Shown here one piece after another: positions 17,703 through 27,097 of a stretch of DNA of 64,000 nt. Under the pieces are notes generated by a model. The model saw only the letters and a list, made by a program, of their open reading frames with translations, was not told where the DNA came from and searched no databases. Both the position numbers and the translations under genes were made by a program. How positions within the stretch are numbered: the first letter of the stretch is position 1; the number at the start of each line of letters is the position of its first letter. This DNA comes from an uncultured Prevotella sp. (lineage in GTDB: Bacteria > Bacteroidota > Bacteroidia > Bacteroidales > Bacteroidaceae): assembly GCA_938028745.1 (NCBI GenBank), contig CALIZL010000019.1:57998-121997 (forward strand). The letters run 5' to 3'.

Positions 17703-19256
17703 TCAATCAATATCGTTCTTTTCTTTCTTTCTCCGCAAGCGTATTTTCTGCAGCAGCTGTACAAACAAGGCACGTTCGTTTGAAGACAATCCCACAAAAA
17801 ATAAGGCAACGCAGAAGGTAAGCATGCTAAGCAGAAGCACAATAACAAGGCGCAGCATACCTTGTGCCATGAAATAAAGCGGAACGAGGTCTATCGCGAA
17901 CACAATCAGCGTGAGCCCAATAACAGGTAAAGCCACACGATAGAAGAAATCGGAATAGGCCATTCCGCAATTGGCGTGCATATAATAGATGTGTACGGCC
18001 GAGAACATCAGCCCGTAAGTAACAATGCCTACAATATACATCCAAATGGGCGAGAAACCGAAATAGAAGAGTACATAAGACAGGACAAGCGGCAGCAACT
18101 CTACAAAGCAAACCCACTTGTTAAGTGCCTTTATGCGCCCTTCTGCTGCCAAAGACGAAGAGAAGACAATAGTTGTCTGCTCAATCAAACTTCTTATCAA
18201 CAGCAAACGAGAGATTACCACCGTCCATTGCGGCACATTTTTTAGCCATATCTCCAATATATAGGGCATTTCTACCATTGCAGGGATGGCGAAGAAAGCC
18301 AAGATAAAGTACGAAAATTTGCATCCCATCAACGAGGCGGTTATCATTTGCTGCCTATTCCCAGCCCCCTCGCTTTTGGCTATCACGGGGTTTAATGCCT
18401 TCAACATGTGTCTGGCAAAGGCCATAAGTTGCCCGATAACCTGTATGCCGATGCCATGTGCGGCGTTGAGCAGCGTTCCAAAGAAATGGTTAAGCACCAG
18501 TCCGGCTCCATAATTGCTTACAACGGCACTTGAAGTGCCAACAAAGCTCCACCCTGCAAAGCCAAGCAATTCTTTCATCAGACCCTTATCCCAATATCGC
18601 TTGATGCCCATCTCGCACTCTTCGTAATGCCTATGGCAATAAATGAGCGACACGCCAAAAGTAAAGAAAGGTAAGAAAGCCATCAGAAAGCCGTAGGTGA
18701 TAAGCTTATCGCCCGACGAATAGATGGTGACATAGGCGATAATAAGTTTCAACACCGAATCGGCCACACCGAGAATGGCATAGAATTTCATGTTCTCGTG
18801 GGCGTTGATGGCTGCCTCGTAAGGCGCGGTCATGATGGTGCCGATAACGCTCACGATAAGACTAGCAAACACTACCTGGGCGGCGAAGGTGCGTTCGGGA
18901 GGGATGTTGAGCACATGTTTGAAACAAAAGTACCCCACAACAAGTAAGCAAACCACCATGACAGCCGACACCAACAGATGAAGTGCAAGACTTACATTAA
19001 ATATGCGCTTCTGCATAAGCAGGTTGCCCGCCCCTTCATGGTAGTTGAGGTAACGCTGGGTAGAGGCCGAAACAGACGCGCTGACAAAGCTCAACAAGGC
19101 TATAACGCCACCAACGACGTTGAAAATACCAAAATCGGACTCGCCAAGCGTGTTGAGAACCAAACGCGTGGTATACAGGATGATGAATATGGAGATGAGC
19201 ATCCGCCCATACAGGAAACCCGTATTTTGTATTACTCGTTTTGCAACTTCGTTCAT
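17703..19256 (-). CDS. Wzx-type polysaccharide flippase
   Basis: 517 aa, about 12-14 hydrophobic segments, of the polysaccharide transporter/MOP superfamily. The N-terminus (NTGFLYGRMLISIFIILYTTRLVL, here split by charge at Arg18) is typical of Bacteroidota O-antigen/capsule flippases. It would move undecaprenyl-PP-linked repeat units across the inner membrane before polymerisation. It is the last gene of the capsule locus, 12 bp after the wbuB-like gene, and is followed directly by ssrA with its own promoter. The C-terminus is basic (RLRRKKEKNDID). Confidence 0.88.
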   Translation of the reverse strand: MNEVAKRVIQNTGFLYGRMLISIFIILYTTRLVLNTLGESDFGIFNVVGGVIALLSFVSASVSASTQRYLNYHEGAGNLLMQKRIFNVSLALHLLVSAVMVVCLLVVGYFCFKHVLNIPPERTFAAQVVFASLIVSVIGTIMTAPYEAAINAHENMKFYAILGVADSVLKLIIAYVTIYSSGDKLITYGFLMAFLPFFTFGVSLIYCHRHYEECEMGIKRYWDKGLMKELLGFAGWSFVGTSSAVVSNYGAGLVLNHFFGTLLNAAHGIGIQVIGQLMAFARHMLKALNPVIAKSEGAGNRQQMITASLMGCKFSYFILAFFAIPAMVEMPYILEIWLKNVPQWTVVISRLLLIRSLIEQTTIVFSSSLAAEGRIKALNKWVCFVELLPLVLSYVLFYFGFSPIWMYIVGIVTYGLMFSAVHIYYMHANCGMAYSDFFYRVALPVIGLTLIVFAIDLVPLYFMAQGMLRLVIVLLLSMLTFCVALFFVGLSSNERALFVQLLQKIRLRRKKEKNDID

Positions 19257-19268
19257 GTAGCGTTGTTG

Positions 19269-20471
19269 TTATAGGTTGGAAACGATGGTATCTATCACCT
19301 TCTCCTTTTGGAAATGTGCCAGATAGTAACGTTTGCCGTTCTCGCCCATCGCTTCAAGCTGTTGGGCAGACATCTCACTAAGCCTCAACACATTCTTGGC
19401 AAGTGCCTCATAGTCCGAGGCAGGTGCCGTAAGGCCACATTCGGCCGTTTCAATCACTTCGTTGCCAATGCCGTTGAGCATAGACACGATGGGCTTGCCA
19501 AAGGCCATGTACGATTGTGTTTTAGAAGGAATGGTAAGGGCGAAGATGGGTTCGTCGCGCAGCGACACAAGTAGCGCGTCGGCATGAACAAAAAGCGAGG
19601 GCATGTCTTCTAAGGGGTATCGCCCCAGAAAATGCACATTGCCATTCAGCCCCATAGCCTTAACCTTACGTTGAGCCGCTTCGCGTTTTCGGCCATCGCC
19701 CACAACAACCCAATGAATGTGCGCGCAGGCCTTTGTTTCTGCCGCGGCCATCACAACAGCATCGAAATCTTGCGCCGCGCCAACATTGCCGGCAAACACA
19801 ACGATAAAGCCTTTCGGCATCAAAGCCTTGTGTTTCTCTTTATTGATAAGTGCCTTATCGAGAAACAAGTCTTCGGCCCAATTGGGGGCATACACATACT
19901 TTGCCTTGAAATTTCCTTTCTCTTCCACAGACTGCTTGAAGGCTGGCGACTGCAAGAACAAAGTATCCATGCTGGCGTAGATTTGCCTAACCATCTTGGT
20001 GAGCCACTTCTGCATACGCGGCCCTAGTTTCTTGCCCGTGGCCTCAACGCTTTCGGGCCAGAGGTCTTGCACCCAATACGAGGTGTTGACACGTTGGCGG
20101 CGTTTTAAAACCAAGCCTGCGTAGGCCTGCAATATGGGCGACGTTCCCCAACAAAACACCCTGTCGGCGGGTAAACGATGAAAAAGTACGTACGCACATG
20201 AAAAGAAAATGAACGAGAAATAGTTGACAAAAAGAGCCAAGCTGCCACCTTTGCCGCGTGGAATGACGGGTACGCGTATCACGTCGGCACCAAATAGCCG
20301 TTCGCGCTGTATGCCCCATTGCCTGTATCCCTTAAAGATTGTTCCGAAAGGATAGTTGGGCTTACCCGTAAGCACGGTTACCTGGTGTCCGCGCTCAACA
20401 AATCCCTTCACCAAATCGTTTACCTTAAAGTCTTCGGGATAAAAGTATTGCGTAACGACAACAATCTTCAT
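19269..20471 (-). CDS. wbuB: WbuB-like family 4 glycosyltransferase (putative L-FucNAc transferase)
   Basis: 400 aa from MKIVVVTQYFYPEDF; this start gives an ATGA overlap with fnlB and is preferred over a start 57 bp upstream inside fnlB. GT-B fold: N-terminal domain with GHQVTVLTGKPNYP, C-terminal nucleotide-binding domain with VVFAGNVGAAQDFD and PSKTQSYMAFGKPIV. It directly follows fnlA-fnlC-fnlB. In E. coli O26, fnlABC-wbuB adds L-FucNAc to GlcNAc-PP-undecaprenol; the same step is inferred here from family and order. Confidence 0.85.
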   Translation of the reverse strand: MKIVVVTQYFYPEDFKVNDLVKGFVERGHQVTVLTGKPNYPFGTIFKGYRQWGIQRERLFGADVIRVPVIPRGKGGSLALFVNYFSFIFFSCAYVLFHRLPADRVFCWGTSPILQAYAGLVLKRRQRVNTSYWVQDLWPESVEATGKKLGPRMQKWLTKMVRQIYASMDTLFLQSPAFKQSVEEKGNFKAKYVYAPNWAEDLFLDKALINKEKHKALMPKGFIVVFAGNVGAAQDFDAVVMAAAETKACAHIHWVVVGDGRKREAAQRKVKAMGLNGNVHFLGRYPLEDMPSLFVHADALLVSLRDEPIFALTIPSKTQSYMAFGKPIVSMLNGIGNEVIETAECGLTAPASDYEALAKNVLRLSEMSAQQLEAMGENGKRYYLAHFQKEKVIDTIVSNL

Positions 20472-21343
20472 CGGCTTTGTTCCATGGGATAATTGGCTGC
20501 GTAGAGCGAGGCATGCCCGTCCATCCACTGTTTAAGCTCCGTGAGCATCTGCTTGTACGAGGGCACATCGTAGGCTAAACGTTGCGAGCGTGCAATGCTC
20601 TTGTCCACGCCGTTCTTATCAACGGGAACGATTTCGATGGCCTTATGCCATATTTCCTTAAAGAGTTGCAAAAGGTCGAACTTGTTTATGCCTTCGCCAT
20701 TGCTCACTTGCACAAGCCCCATAATGGGGTTTTGTATCACGTAATCAATGACCTTAGCCAATTCGAGTGTGGTTACTCCGCCCCAAATGGCCGTCTTATA
20801 CCCCAAACATTGCTTTTCTTGGTGCATGAACCAATGGAACAAGCCCTCGCCATTGGCTTTAAGTTCGGGGCCCACAATTGATGTGCGCAATGTAAGGTGA
20901 TTGTCGTCCACAATCTCGCCCAAGGCCTTGCTACGCCCATAAGTGTCGTCGGCATCTTTAAAGTCGTCCTCGGTGTAGTTGCCTTTCTTGCCAGAAAATA
21001 CGCAATCTGTGCTGATGTGTATCAGCTTAGCCCCCACTTCGTCGGCCAGTGTTTTTAGGCGATGGGGCAAACAGGCGTTAATGTAGATGGCATTGGCAGG
21101 GTCTTTCTTCGCCCCTGCAATCAAAATGCCAATGCAATTTAAGATGATGTCGGGCTTTTGCGCCTTTACCACCTCCACCACATTGTTCCAATTGTTCACG
21201 TCTACCACGATGCTGCCGGGCGTTAGCGGCGTTCTATAAACCACGTCGACAAGCTTATAGCGTCCCGTTTCCTTTAAATAGTGGTAGGCAACATGGCCGG
21301 CCATCCCGGTTGCGCCCAGTAAAAGAATTTTCTTCATGTCCAT
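20468..21343 (-). CDS. fnlB: FnlB/CapF-type NAD(P)H-dependent reductase of UDP-L-FucNAc synthesis
   Basis: 291 aa; short-chain dehydrogenase/RmlD fold. Rossmann motif GATGMAGH at 10-17, ISTDCVFSG, and catalytic Tyr-Lys in TYGRSKALGE. It reduces the C4-keto intermediate made by FnlA. It starts 1 bp after fnlC ends and overlaps the next gene by 4 bp, so translation is coupled. ATGs at 21343 and 21337 are both possible. No C-terminal cupin domain is present, unlike Staphylococcus CapF. Confidence 0.85.
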   Translation of the reverse strand: MDMKKILLLGATGMAGHVAYHYLKETGRYKLVDVVYRTPLTPGSIVVDVNNWNNVVEVVKAQKPDIILNCIGILIAGAKKDPANAIYINACLPHRLKTLADEVGAKLIHISTDCVFSGKKGNYTEDDFKDADDTYGRSKALGEIVDDNHLTLRTSIVGPELKANGEGLFHWFMHQEKQCLGYKTAIWGGVTTLELAKVIDYVIQNPIMGLVQVSNGEGINKFDLLQLFKEIWHKAIEIVPVDKNGVDKSIARSQRLAYDVPSYKQMLTELKQWMDGHASLYAANYPMEQSR

Positions 21344-21344
21344 A

Positions 21345-22469
21345 TTATGCTTTGTGCCAAACGGTACGGTTTATGTAATCGGTGTACGACAGAATTATTC
21401 TAACCACCTTCGTAGATACGTTGTCGGCGGCATAGTCGGGTATGGGGTGTATGTTGGCTTTGCTTTCAGCATGTTGGGCCGTAACCACTTCTATGGCATC
21501 GAGTATTCGCTGCTGTTTAAGTCCGCTCATAACTACCGTTGCCTCGTCCATACCCTCTGGCCTTTCGTGTGCTTGCCTAATGGTAATGGCAGGGAAACTC
21601 ATGATAGACGATTCTTCGGTGATTGTTCCGCTATCAGATATAACGCAGAAGGCGTTTTGTTGCAGCTTGTTGTAGTCCATAAAACCAAATGGTTTCATAA
21701 ACTCGATAAGCGGATTTTCGTTGGCAAAACCTATGCTTTCAAGCTTTTTGCGCGTTCGGGGATGTGTGGAAACGATAACCCGTTTGTTGTACTTTTGCGT
21801 AATGGCGTTGAGCGATTGCAGCAAATCGTCAAGGTTTTCGGGCGAGTCTACATTCTCTTCCCGATGTGCACTGACGATGAAATACTCGCCGGCGCGCAGT
21901 TTTTCTTGTTCAAGAATGTTGGATTGTTCAATCTTGGCAGCGTAATAGGCCAGCACCTCGGTCATGGGCGAACCAGTTTTGATAATGGTTTCGGGCCTTA
22001 TGCCCTCTGACATGAGGTAACGCCGAGCATGTTCGGACAACGGCATGTTGATGTCGCTTAGGTGATCTACAATCTTTCGGTTCACTTCTTCGGGCACACG
22101 TTGGTCGAAACAGCGGTTGCCTGCCTCCATGTGGAAGATGGGAATCTTTCTTTTCTTAGCCGATATAACGGCCATGCAGCTATTAGTGTCGCCGTATAGC
22201 AACACGGCATCGGGCTTTACTGTTTCCAACAGCTCATCGGTTTTCTTCACCACGTTGGCAATGGTTTGTGCGGCAGTCTGTCCTGCGGCATCCAAGAAAT
22301 AGTCGGGCTTTCTCAACTCCAGCTCTTTAAAGAATATCTCATTGAGTTCGTAATCAAAGTTTTGCCCAGTATGTACCAAGGTCTGCTGGGTATATTTGTC
22401 TAGTTCGGCAATAACCCTGCTCAGTTTAATTATTTCGGGGCGAGTGCCCACGATGGTCATTATCTTCAT
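21345..22469 (-). CDS. fnlC: Non-hydrolysing UDP-sugar 2-epimerase (FnlC/CapG/WbjD type)
   Basis: 374 aa, full length for the family. Signatures: GTRPEIIKLS at 7-16, LYGDTNSCMAV, HMEAGNRCFDQRVPEEVNRK, VSAHREENVD and SDSGTITEESS. It makes the C2 epimerisation that completes UDP-L-FucNAc. Alone it could be read as WecB (UDP-GlcNAc to UDP-ManNAc), but its place between fnlA and fnlB supports the FucNAc role. Confidence 0.88.
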   Translation of the reverse strand: MKIMTIVGTRPEIIKLSRVIAELDKYTQQTLVHTGQNFDYELNEIFFKELELRKPDYFLDAAGQTAAQTIANVVKKTDELLETVKPDAVLLYGDTNSCMAVISAKKRKIPIFHMEAGNRCFDQRVPEEVNRKIVDHLSDINMPLSEHARRYLMSEGIRPETIIKTGSPMTEVLAYYAAKIEQSNILEQEKLRAGEYFIVSAHREENVDSPENLDDLLQSLNAITQKYNKRVIVSTHPRTRKKLESIGFANENPLIEFMKPFGFMDYNKLQQNAFCVISDSGTITEESSIMSFPAITIRQAHERPEGMDEATVVMSGLKQQRILDAIEVVTAQHAESKANIHPIPDYAADNVSTKVVRIILSYTDYINRTVWHKA

Positions 22470-22495
22470 TTGTGTTTAGTTTAGGACTTTGCTGG

Positions 22496-23569
22496 TTACT
22501 CACTTCTTATTTCTTTTGTTTTCTGTCGTGGTTCCAAGCCAAGGTCTTCCCTGATAAAGCGCAACTTCATCAACAACGTTTCCATCTCTTCTACCGATAG
22601 CTGGTGCGTGTTATGCGAGTTGTAATCCTCTGAAACGGATATGGCCTCGTTGCCTTCGGTAAAAAACTTATCGTAGTTCAAGTCGCGCGTATCAACGGGA
22701 ATGCGGAAGTATCTGCCCATGTCTACCGCCCTAACCATCTCTTCGCGTGTAACCAACGTTTCTGAAAGCTTTTCGCCATGACGTGTGCCAATAACCTTAA
22801 TGGGTGTTTGCAGATACTTAGGGTCTACCTTTGCATATACCTTTCTTAGTGCATGCGCAAGCACGTCAAGGGTTGCCGCAGGTGCTTTTTGCACAAAGAG
22901 GTCGCCATTCTTGGCATTGGTAAAGGCATAAATAACCAAGTCTACGGCATCGTCTAGGGTCATCATAAAGCGCGTCATATTCGGGTCGGTAATGGTAATG
23001 GGGTTTCCTGCAACCATCTGTTCTACCCAAAGCGGTATCACCGACCCCCTGCTGGCCATCACATTGCCATATCTTGTGCAGCAAACCGTGGTTTTAGTGT
23101 TTTCGCCCAACTCCCTACCCTTAGCACAAACAACCTTTTCCATCAGTGCTTTGCTCATGCCCATAGCATTGACGGGATAGGCCGCCTTATCGGTAGACAG
23201 CACCACAACCCTACTAACGCCATGCTCTATGGCCGAAAGCAGCACGTTGTTTGTACCTAGTATATTGGTATGAACGGCCTCTATGGGAAAGAACTCGCAC
23301 GAAGGAACTTGTTTTAGTGCGGCCGCACTATACACATAATCCACCCCTTGCATGGCAACATCAACGCTCTGCTTGTCGCGAACGTTACCAATATAGTATT
23401 TCACTTTGGGATTTTGCAGGGTGTGTCGCATGTCGTCTTGCTTTTTTTCATCGCGCGAGAAGATGCGTATTTCCTTTATGTCAGAGTCTAGGAACCTGCG
23501 TAGAACGGCGTTTCCAAACGAACCCGTGCCACCAGTTATCAGTAAGGTTTTATCTTTAAATACAGACAT
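22496..23569 (-). CDS. fnlA: UDP-GlcNAc 4,6-dehydratase/5-epimerase (FnlA/CapE/WbjB type)
   Basis: 357 aa from MSVFKDKTLLITGG. The frame is open another 519 bp upstream, but that stretch runs into the leader and repeat B and has no family similarity. Motifs: TGGTGSFGN (NAD(P) binding), STDKAAYPVNAMGMSK with the MxxxK variant of the SDR active site typical of FlaA1/CapE enzymes, and TRYGNVMASRGSVIP. It converts UDP-GlcNAc to a 6-deoxy-4-keto sugar, the first step to UDP-L-FucNAc. First gene of the fnlA-fnlC-fnlB-wbuB-wzx group, apparently with its own promoter. Confidence 0.92.
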   Translation of the reverse strand: MSVFKDKTLLITGGTGSFGNAVLRRFLDSDIKEIRIFSRDEKKQDDMRHTLQNPKVKYYIGNVRDKQSVDVAMQGVDYVYSAAALKQVPSCEFFPIEAVHTNILGTNNVLLSAIEHGVSRVVVLSTDKAAYPVNAMGMSKALMEKVVCAKGRELGENTKTTVCCTRYGNVMASRGSVIPLWVEQMVAGNPITITDPNMTRFMMTLDDAVDLVIYAFTNAKNGDLFVQKAPAATLDVLAHALRKVYAKVDPKYLQTPIKVIGTRHGEKLSETLVTREEMVRAVDMGRYFRIPVDTRDLNYDKFFTEGNEAISVSEDYNSHNTHQLSVEEMETLLMKLRFIREDLGLEPRQKTKEIRSE

Positions 23570-23632
23570 AATACATATTATATATATACTTATATTGAAG
23601 TCGTCTTGCCTTTTTTGTTTCTTTAAATTAAG

Positions 23633-23677
23633 AGGGGGGCTATCTCTGTGTTGCGAAAAAACGAGATACTCTCCCCT
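23633..23677 (-). promoter_or_regulatory. Leader hairpin upstream of fnlA
   Basis: GGGG..TATCTC pairs with GAGATA..CCCC around a ~20-nt loop, with a small internal loop. It falls between the predicted promoter and the fnlA start, so it would be in the 5' leader. A regulatory role is only a suggestion. Confidence 0.45.
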
Positions 23678-23697
23678 TTCATGTACAAAGTTCTTGA

Positions 23698-23705
23698 CAA
23701 AGATA
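23698..23705 (-). promoter_or_regulatory. Putative -7 element for fnlA operon
   Basis: Reads TATCTTTG on the minus strand, a perfect TAnnTTTG match, 130 bp upstream of fnlA and between fnlA and repeat B. The -33 region is only T-rich. It suggests the last five capsule genes can be transcribed independently of the upstream genes. Confidence 0.55.
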
Positions 23706-23862
23706 CGATAAAAATTGAAAAATACACCATTTATACGTGGTAAAACGTGGATATACCCCAAAAACAGAGGCAAACTTATAAATCGACTCACGCACAAACT
23801 CACCAAGTAGCCAACACATAAACCTACCAACACACCCACTCCTTCACTCACCAGAGTGCCGC

Positions 23863-24510
23863 ATTTTGTCTTATTTTCGGCATTAATTTTAACATTGTGA
23901 GTGCCTTTGTAATCCACCAATCGTCCATTCGACCGCAAAAAATCGATTCTCGCGAAGGTTTGTTTAGGTGCTAAAAGAAGATGGTTGTTAATGCATGCAA
24001 AATGAATGTACATTGCATAAAACTGCAATTTGCACCTACTTTTGGGCTGTTTACAGCAAAATGTTGTGCAATATGCTGCAAAACGCACTGCATTTTGGTG
24101 CTAAACGCAAGCCATTTTGGTGCAAAACGCAAGCCATTTTGGTGCAAAACACGAGGCATTTTGGTGCTAAACGCAAGGCAAAACGCTGCAAAACGCAAGG
24201 CGAAACGCATAAAAATACGCATCAAAGCGATAGAAAAACCCTTTCGAACCATTAAAAACAGGGCTCAAAAGGGGTAAAACATACATCAAAAAGTGGGGTT
24301 TTAGCGGCTAAAAGCAGGAAATTTGGGGTGAGAAAAAGACGAATCAGCAACCAAATAGAAAGGTAAAATGCAGCTAAATGCGGACAATTTTCTCGAAAGA
24401 AGACAAAATGAGGAAGGCATAAGGCCGCAATTTCTTGCTAAAAGCATACATTTTGGCCATTATTTTCGCTAGAAGGGGTTGGTCAGAAGTGTGCGTTTTG
24501 TAAAGTTTAT
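23863..24510 (+). repeat. Intergenic iteron element, copy B (~650 bp)
   Basis: Same order of blocks as copy A: AATCCACCAATCG near 23911, CGATTCTCGCGAAGG near 23943, about six 22-bp iterons at 24065-24200 (with TGCAAAACGCAA variants), AGTGGGGTTTTAGCGGCTAA near 24290, CAATTTCTTGCTAAAAGCA near 24428, end GTTTTGTAAAGTTT. It lies inside the capsule locus, between fnlA and a glycosyltransferase gene. Confidence 0.87.
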
Positions 24511-24575
24511 GGTAAGTTTGTGAGTTGTTAAGTTTGTGAGGTTGTGAGCTTAGAAGTTGATGGGTTGATGCCACT
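24511..24575 (+). repeat. Short 8-bp array next to copy B
   Basis: About six to seven units of AAGTTTGT, GAGTTGTT and similar directly follow the 3' end of copy B, as with copy A. Confidence 0.7.
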
Positions 24576-24730
24576 TTTCGAGATAACCACATTTATGCAC
24601 TTACAGATGGTTCTGAATTTTAAATTTCATCGCACCTTTATCAAGTACTTCGCACACGAGCGAAAGCCTTATCGTGTATGCTTAAAACATAAGTTCGTTG
24701 CAAAGTTATGCCTTGACATACATTACAGCT

Positions 24731-25819
24731 TCATTGCAAGATATTGAAAAGAATATCCCAAGAATTGTTTTCTTCTGGCTTAAACAAGGGGTATCTGATA
24801 CGCATGTTACATCTCCGTTCTATTGCATTCTTCCACCCTGCTACATCATCCTTTGCAACGTATTCAACCCCTTCATAGCCATCAAGTGCCTCATGAGCAT
24901 AGGCTTCGTCGCTAGCAATGATGGGAAGACCATACGAGGCGGCCTCGACAAGGGGTAGCCCCAGGGTTTCTAACCAGCTGGGAAAAACCAAGGCGTGGGC
25001 ATGCTGGTACATACTTTGTAAGTGAGTATGCGAAACCAAGCCTAAGAATTCTATATTGGAAGAAAGCCCATTGTCTTCAATCTGCCGTTGAAGAACTTTG
25101 TTAATACCCTCTCTTAAAGTGAAATGTAGTTTAATTTGGGACACCATTTCAGGTTTTTCGCGTTGAAGTTCAACAAGTGCTTGTAGCAATATCGCGTGGT
25201 TTTTGTAGCAGAAATCTGTTGCAGGATAAATAAAATGGTAGTACTTGCTATCAAACAGTTGTGTGTATTGTTTTTCGTCACCATTTTCTTTTAATATCGT
25301 TGGACGTATAACATGTATTTGCTGCTCTGGTATTCTAAAACGCCTGACAAACATTCTTTTTATAAAGTTAGCCTGCACAACCACAAGCACGTCTCTTTTT
25401 AAGAGTAGACGAAGATAATGCGGATACAGCGATGTATAGAAAAAGAGTGTACGTTCGTTACGTTTAAAAGGATTCCAACAGACCTCTATCAACGACAGCG
25501 CATTGTGAAAATACACAATCTGCTTGGCATTGGTACCCCTCACACAAGTGTTTTGAAAAGAAAGAATCCAGTCTGGGCTTATTCCCAATTGCTTGGTCAA
25601 GCATCGAAATCCAAAAAAATCGAAGAAAACACGACGCAGCCCACGTGTATTTACTACCACATATTGTACCTGTGGAATGTTAGGTTGTGGCATTGAGGGG
25701 TCTACGAACACAAAATAGTGGTCGTTATCGATTCTTGTTGCAAGCTGTTCTATGAATTGTTTGTAAATGACCAACGCACCTGATGCGCGTGACGCTGTTG
25801 CTATAACGAAAACATTCAT
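24731..25819 (-). CDS. Family 4 glycosyltransferase
   Basis: 362 aa, GT-B fold. The C-terminal domain contains FPSWLETLGLPLVEAASYG, with the E-x7-E pattern of retaining GT4 enzymes, and HFIYPATDFCYKNHAILLQA at the start of the nucleotide-binding domain. A short N-terminal domain (MNVFVIATASRASGALVIYK) has the serine/glycine loop that contacts the acceptor. It probably adds one sugar to the capsule repeat unit; donor and acceptor cannot be read. It sits in a stretch (24.7-27.1 kb) that looks more AT-rich than its neighbours, and 264 bp of non-coding AT-rich sequence separates it from the gene before it. Confidence 0.85.
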   Translation of the reverse strand: MNVFVIATASRASGALVIYKQFIEQLATRIDNDHYFVFVDPSMPQPNIPQVQYVVVNTRGLRRVFFDFFGFRCLTKQLGISPDWILSFQNTCVRGTNAKQIVYFHNALSLIEVCWNPFKRNERTLFFYTSLYPHYLRLLLKRDVLVVVQANFIKRMFVRRFRIPEQQIHVIRPTILKENGDEKQYTQLFDSKYYHFIYPATDFCYKNHAILLQALVELQREKPEMVSQIKLHFTLREGINKVLQRQIEDNGLSSNIEFLGLVSHTHLQSMYQHAHALVFPSWLETLGLPLVEAASYGLPIIASDEAYAHEALDGYEGVEYVAKDDVAGWKNAIERRCNMRIRYPLFKPEENNSWDILFNILQ

Positions 25820-26083
25820 GGGATAACATGTTTTAATTTATTCTTTAACGAGTTCGTGCTTTGAGCTTTTGTAAACAAACTGCCGTATTCTTCTTGCCTT
25901 GTCTTCTACAAATTTATTAAGTATCTTATCATACAATCTTTAATTTTCGCTTTCTATTGTTAACATTGTCCTTTCCTACTGATTGTTTATTCATCTATTT
26001 TGCTGCAAGAGAATCTTTATCTGCATAACCCGTCCAGCTATGCCGCTTTTTGCTTGCCTACACACAGATTGGCTTATACTTAT

Positions 26084-27088
26084 TTAGAAAGTGGCGTTAA
26101 GCAAGTAAAGGACAAGATGGTCGTATGTATAATTCTCCATAAAGTGCCGATAAACCTTGTCAGCAATTTCATGTCGTTCAGTTGGGTGTGCAAGATAATA
26201 TCTCAGCTTGTCTATCCCCTCATCAATGCTTCTGAAACTGACTAACTCAGGGTCGACGGGTAATAAATCCTTTAGAATAGGCCGATAGTCAGACAATTGA
26301 AAAGCCCCACAACCGTTAACTTCAAAGAAACGATTGTTTACGGATTCTATCTCTGCATAGTGCATTTGATTAAAAACAACCTTTGCACCAAAAAGTGATT
26401 TTGCTTTCTCGTTTCCTGAAAGGTATCGGTTCTGATATGCGGCACTCAGTCTTGAGTCAAAAAAACGATTTGGTTTTGTTCCATAGACCTGAAGGCTAAT
26501 CCCTGATTTAATAACTTCATACAACATTCGAGAGCGATAAGGATATATTGTGCCGTAAGTCATCACATCGACTTGTGCCTTCTCTTCTGCTGCAACTTTA
26601 GAGATTTCAGGTTTCGTGTGAACGCGTGGATTAAAGGCTTCATGATACAATTTTACCTTCAACTTCATATTATCTTGCATGAACCGAACAATATAGGGAT
26701 CTTTTGTGAAATACAAATCATAGTCGGAAGCAAAAATTTGTTGATACTCAAAAGTGGTTAGAGCATCAGGGTTAACTTGTATTACCATACACTCGCAATT
26801 TGCTTTGAGATAACTTACAAAGCAAGGATGGATGAAACGATACACGCAGATAACGAGATTAGGTTGCATGGCAGACACTTTCTGAGCATATTTAAGAAAA
26901 AGTTTCTTATCGTAAGTATCGCTGTATCGGCGTGCAAGATTGTCGATAACATTTCCATATCTTCCCTTAACCCACGCCCTGTCCAACGGATCGACAATTG
27001 AACAAAGGTGTCCTGCATGGATAAATGCATCATGTAGATGGTATTCCATCGAATCAAATGCGCAAGAACCTATAATAATGACATTCAT
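26084..27088 (-). CDS. CgeB-like glycosyltransferase-family protein
   Basis: 334 aa. The layout is that of CgeB/DUF3880-type GT-B proteins: a Rossmann-like N-terminal half (NVIIIGSCAFDSMEYHLHDA, LVICVYRFIHP) and a C-terminal GT1-like domain with VMTYGTIYPYRSRMLYEVI and NNRFFEVNGCGAFQLSD. The last motif is characteristic. It lacks a clear E-x7-E. A transferase role in the capsule unit is inferred from fold and context. It ends the tight run of genes from wza downward; the intergene distance to the GT4 before it is 9 bp. Confidence 0.7.
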   Translation of the reverse strand: MNVIIIGSCAFDSMEYHLHDAFIHAGHLCSIVDPLDRAWVKGRYGNVIDNLARRYSDTYDKKLFLKYAQKVSAMQPNLVICVYRFIHPCFVSYLKANCECMVIQVNPDALTTFEYQQIFASDYDLYFTKDPYIVRFMQDNMKLKVKLYHEAFNPRVHTKPEISKVAAEEKAQVDVMTYGTIYPYRSRMLYEVIKSGISLQVYGTKPNRFFDSRLSAAYQNRYLSGNEKAKSLFGAKVVFNQMHYAEIESVNNRFFEVNGCGAFQLSDYRPILKDLLPVDPELVSFRSIDEGIDKLRYYLAHPTERHEIADKVYRHFMENYTYDHLVLYLLNATF

Positions 27089-27097
27089 AAGTTGTTT

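Noticed and set aside
23570..24088. N-terminal extension of fnlA by 173 codons
   Set aside because: The extra frame crosses the predicted promoter, a leader hairpin and part of repeat B, and shows no similarity to dehydratases; the family start MSVFKDKTLL fits.
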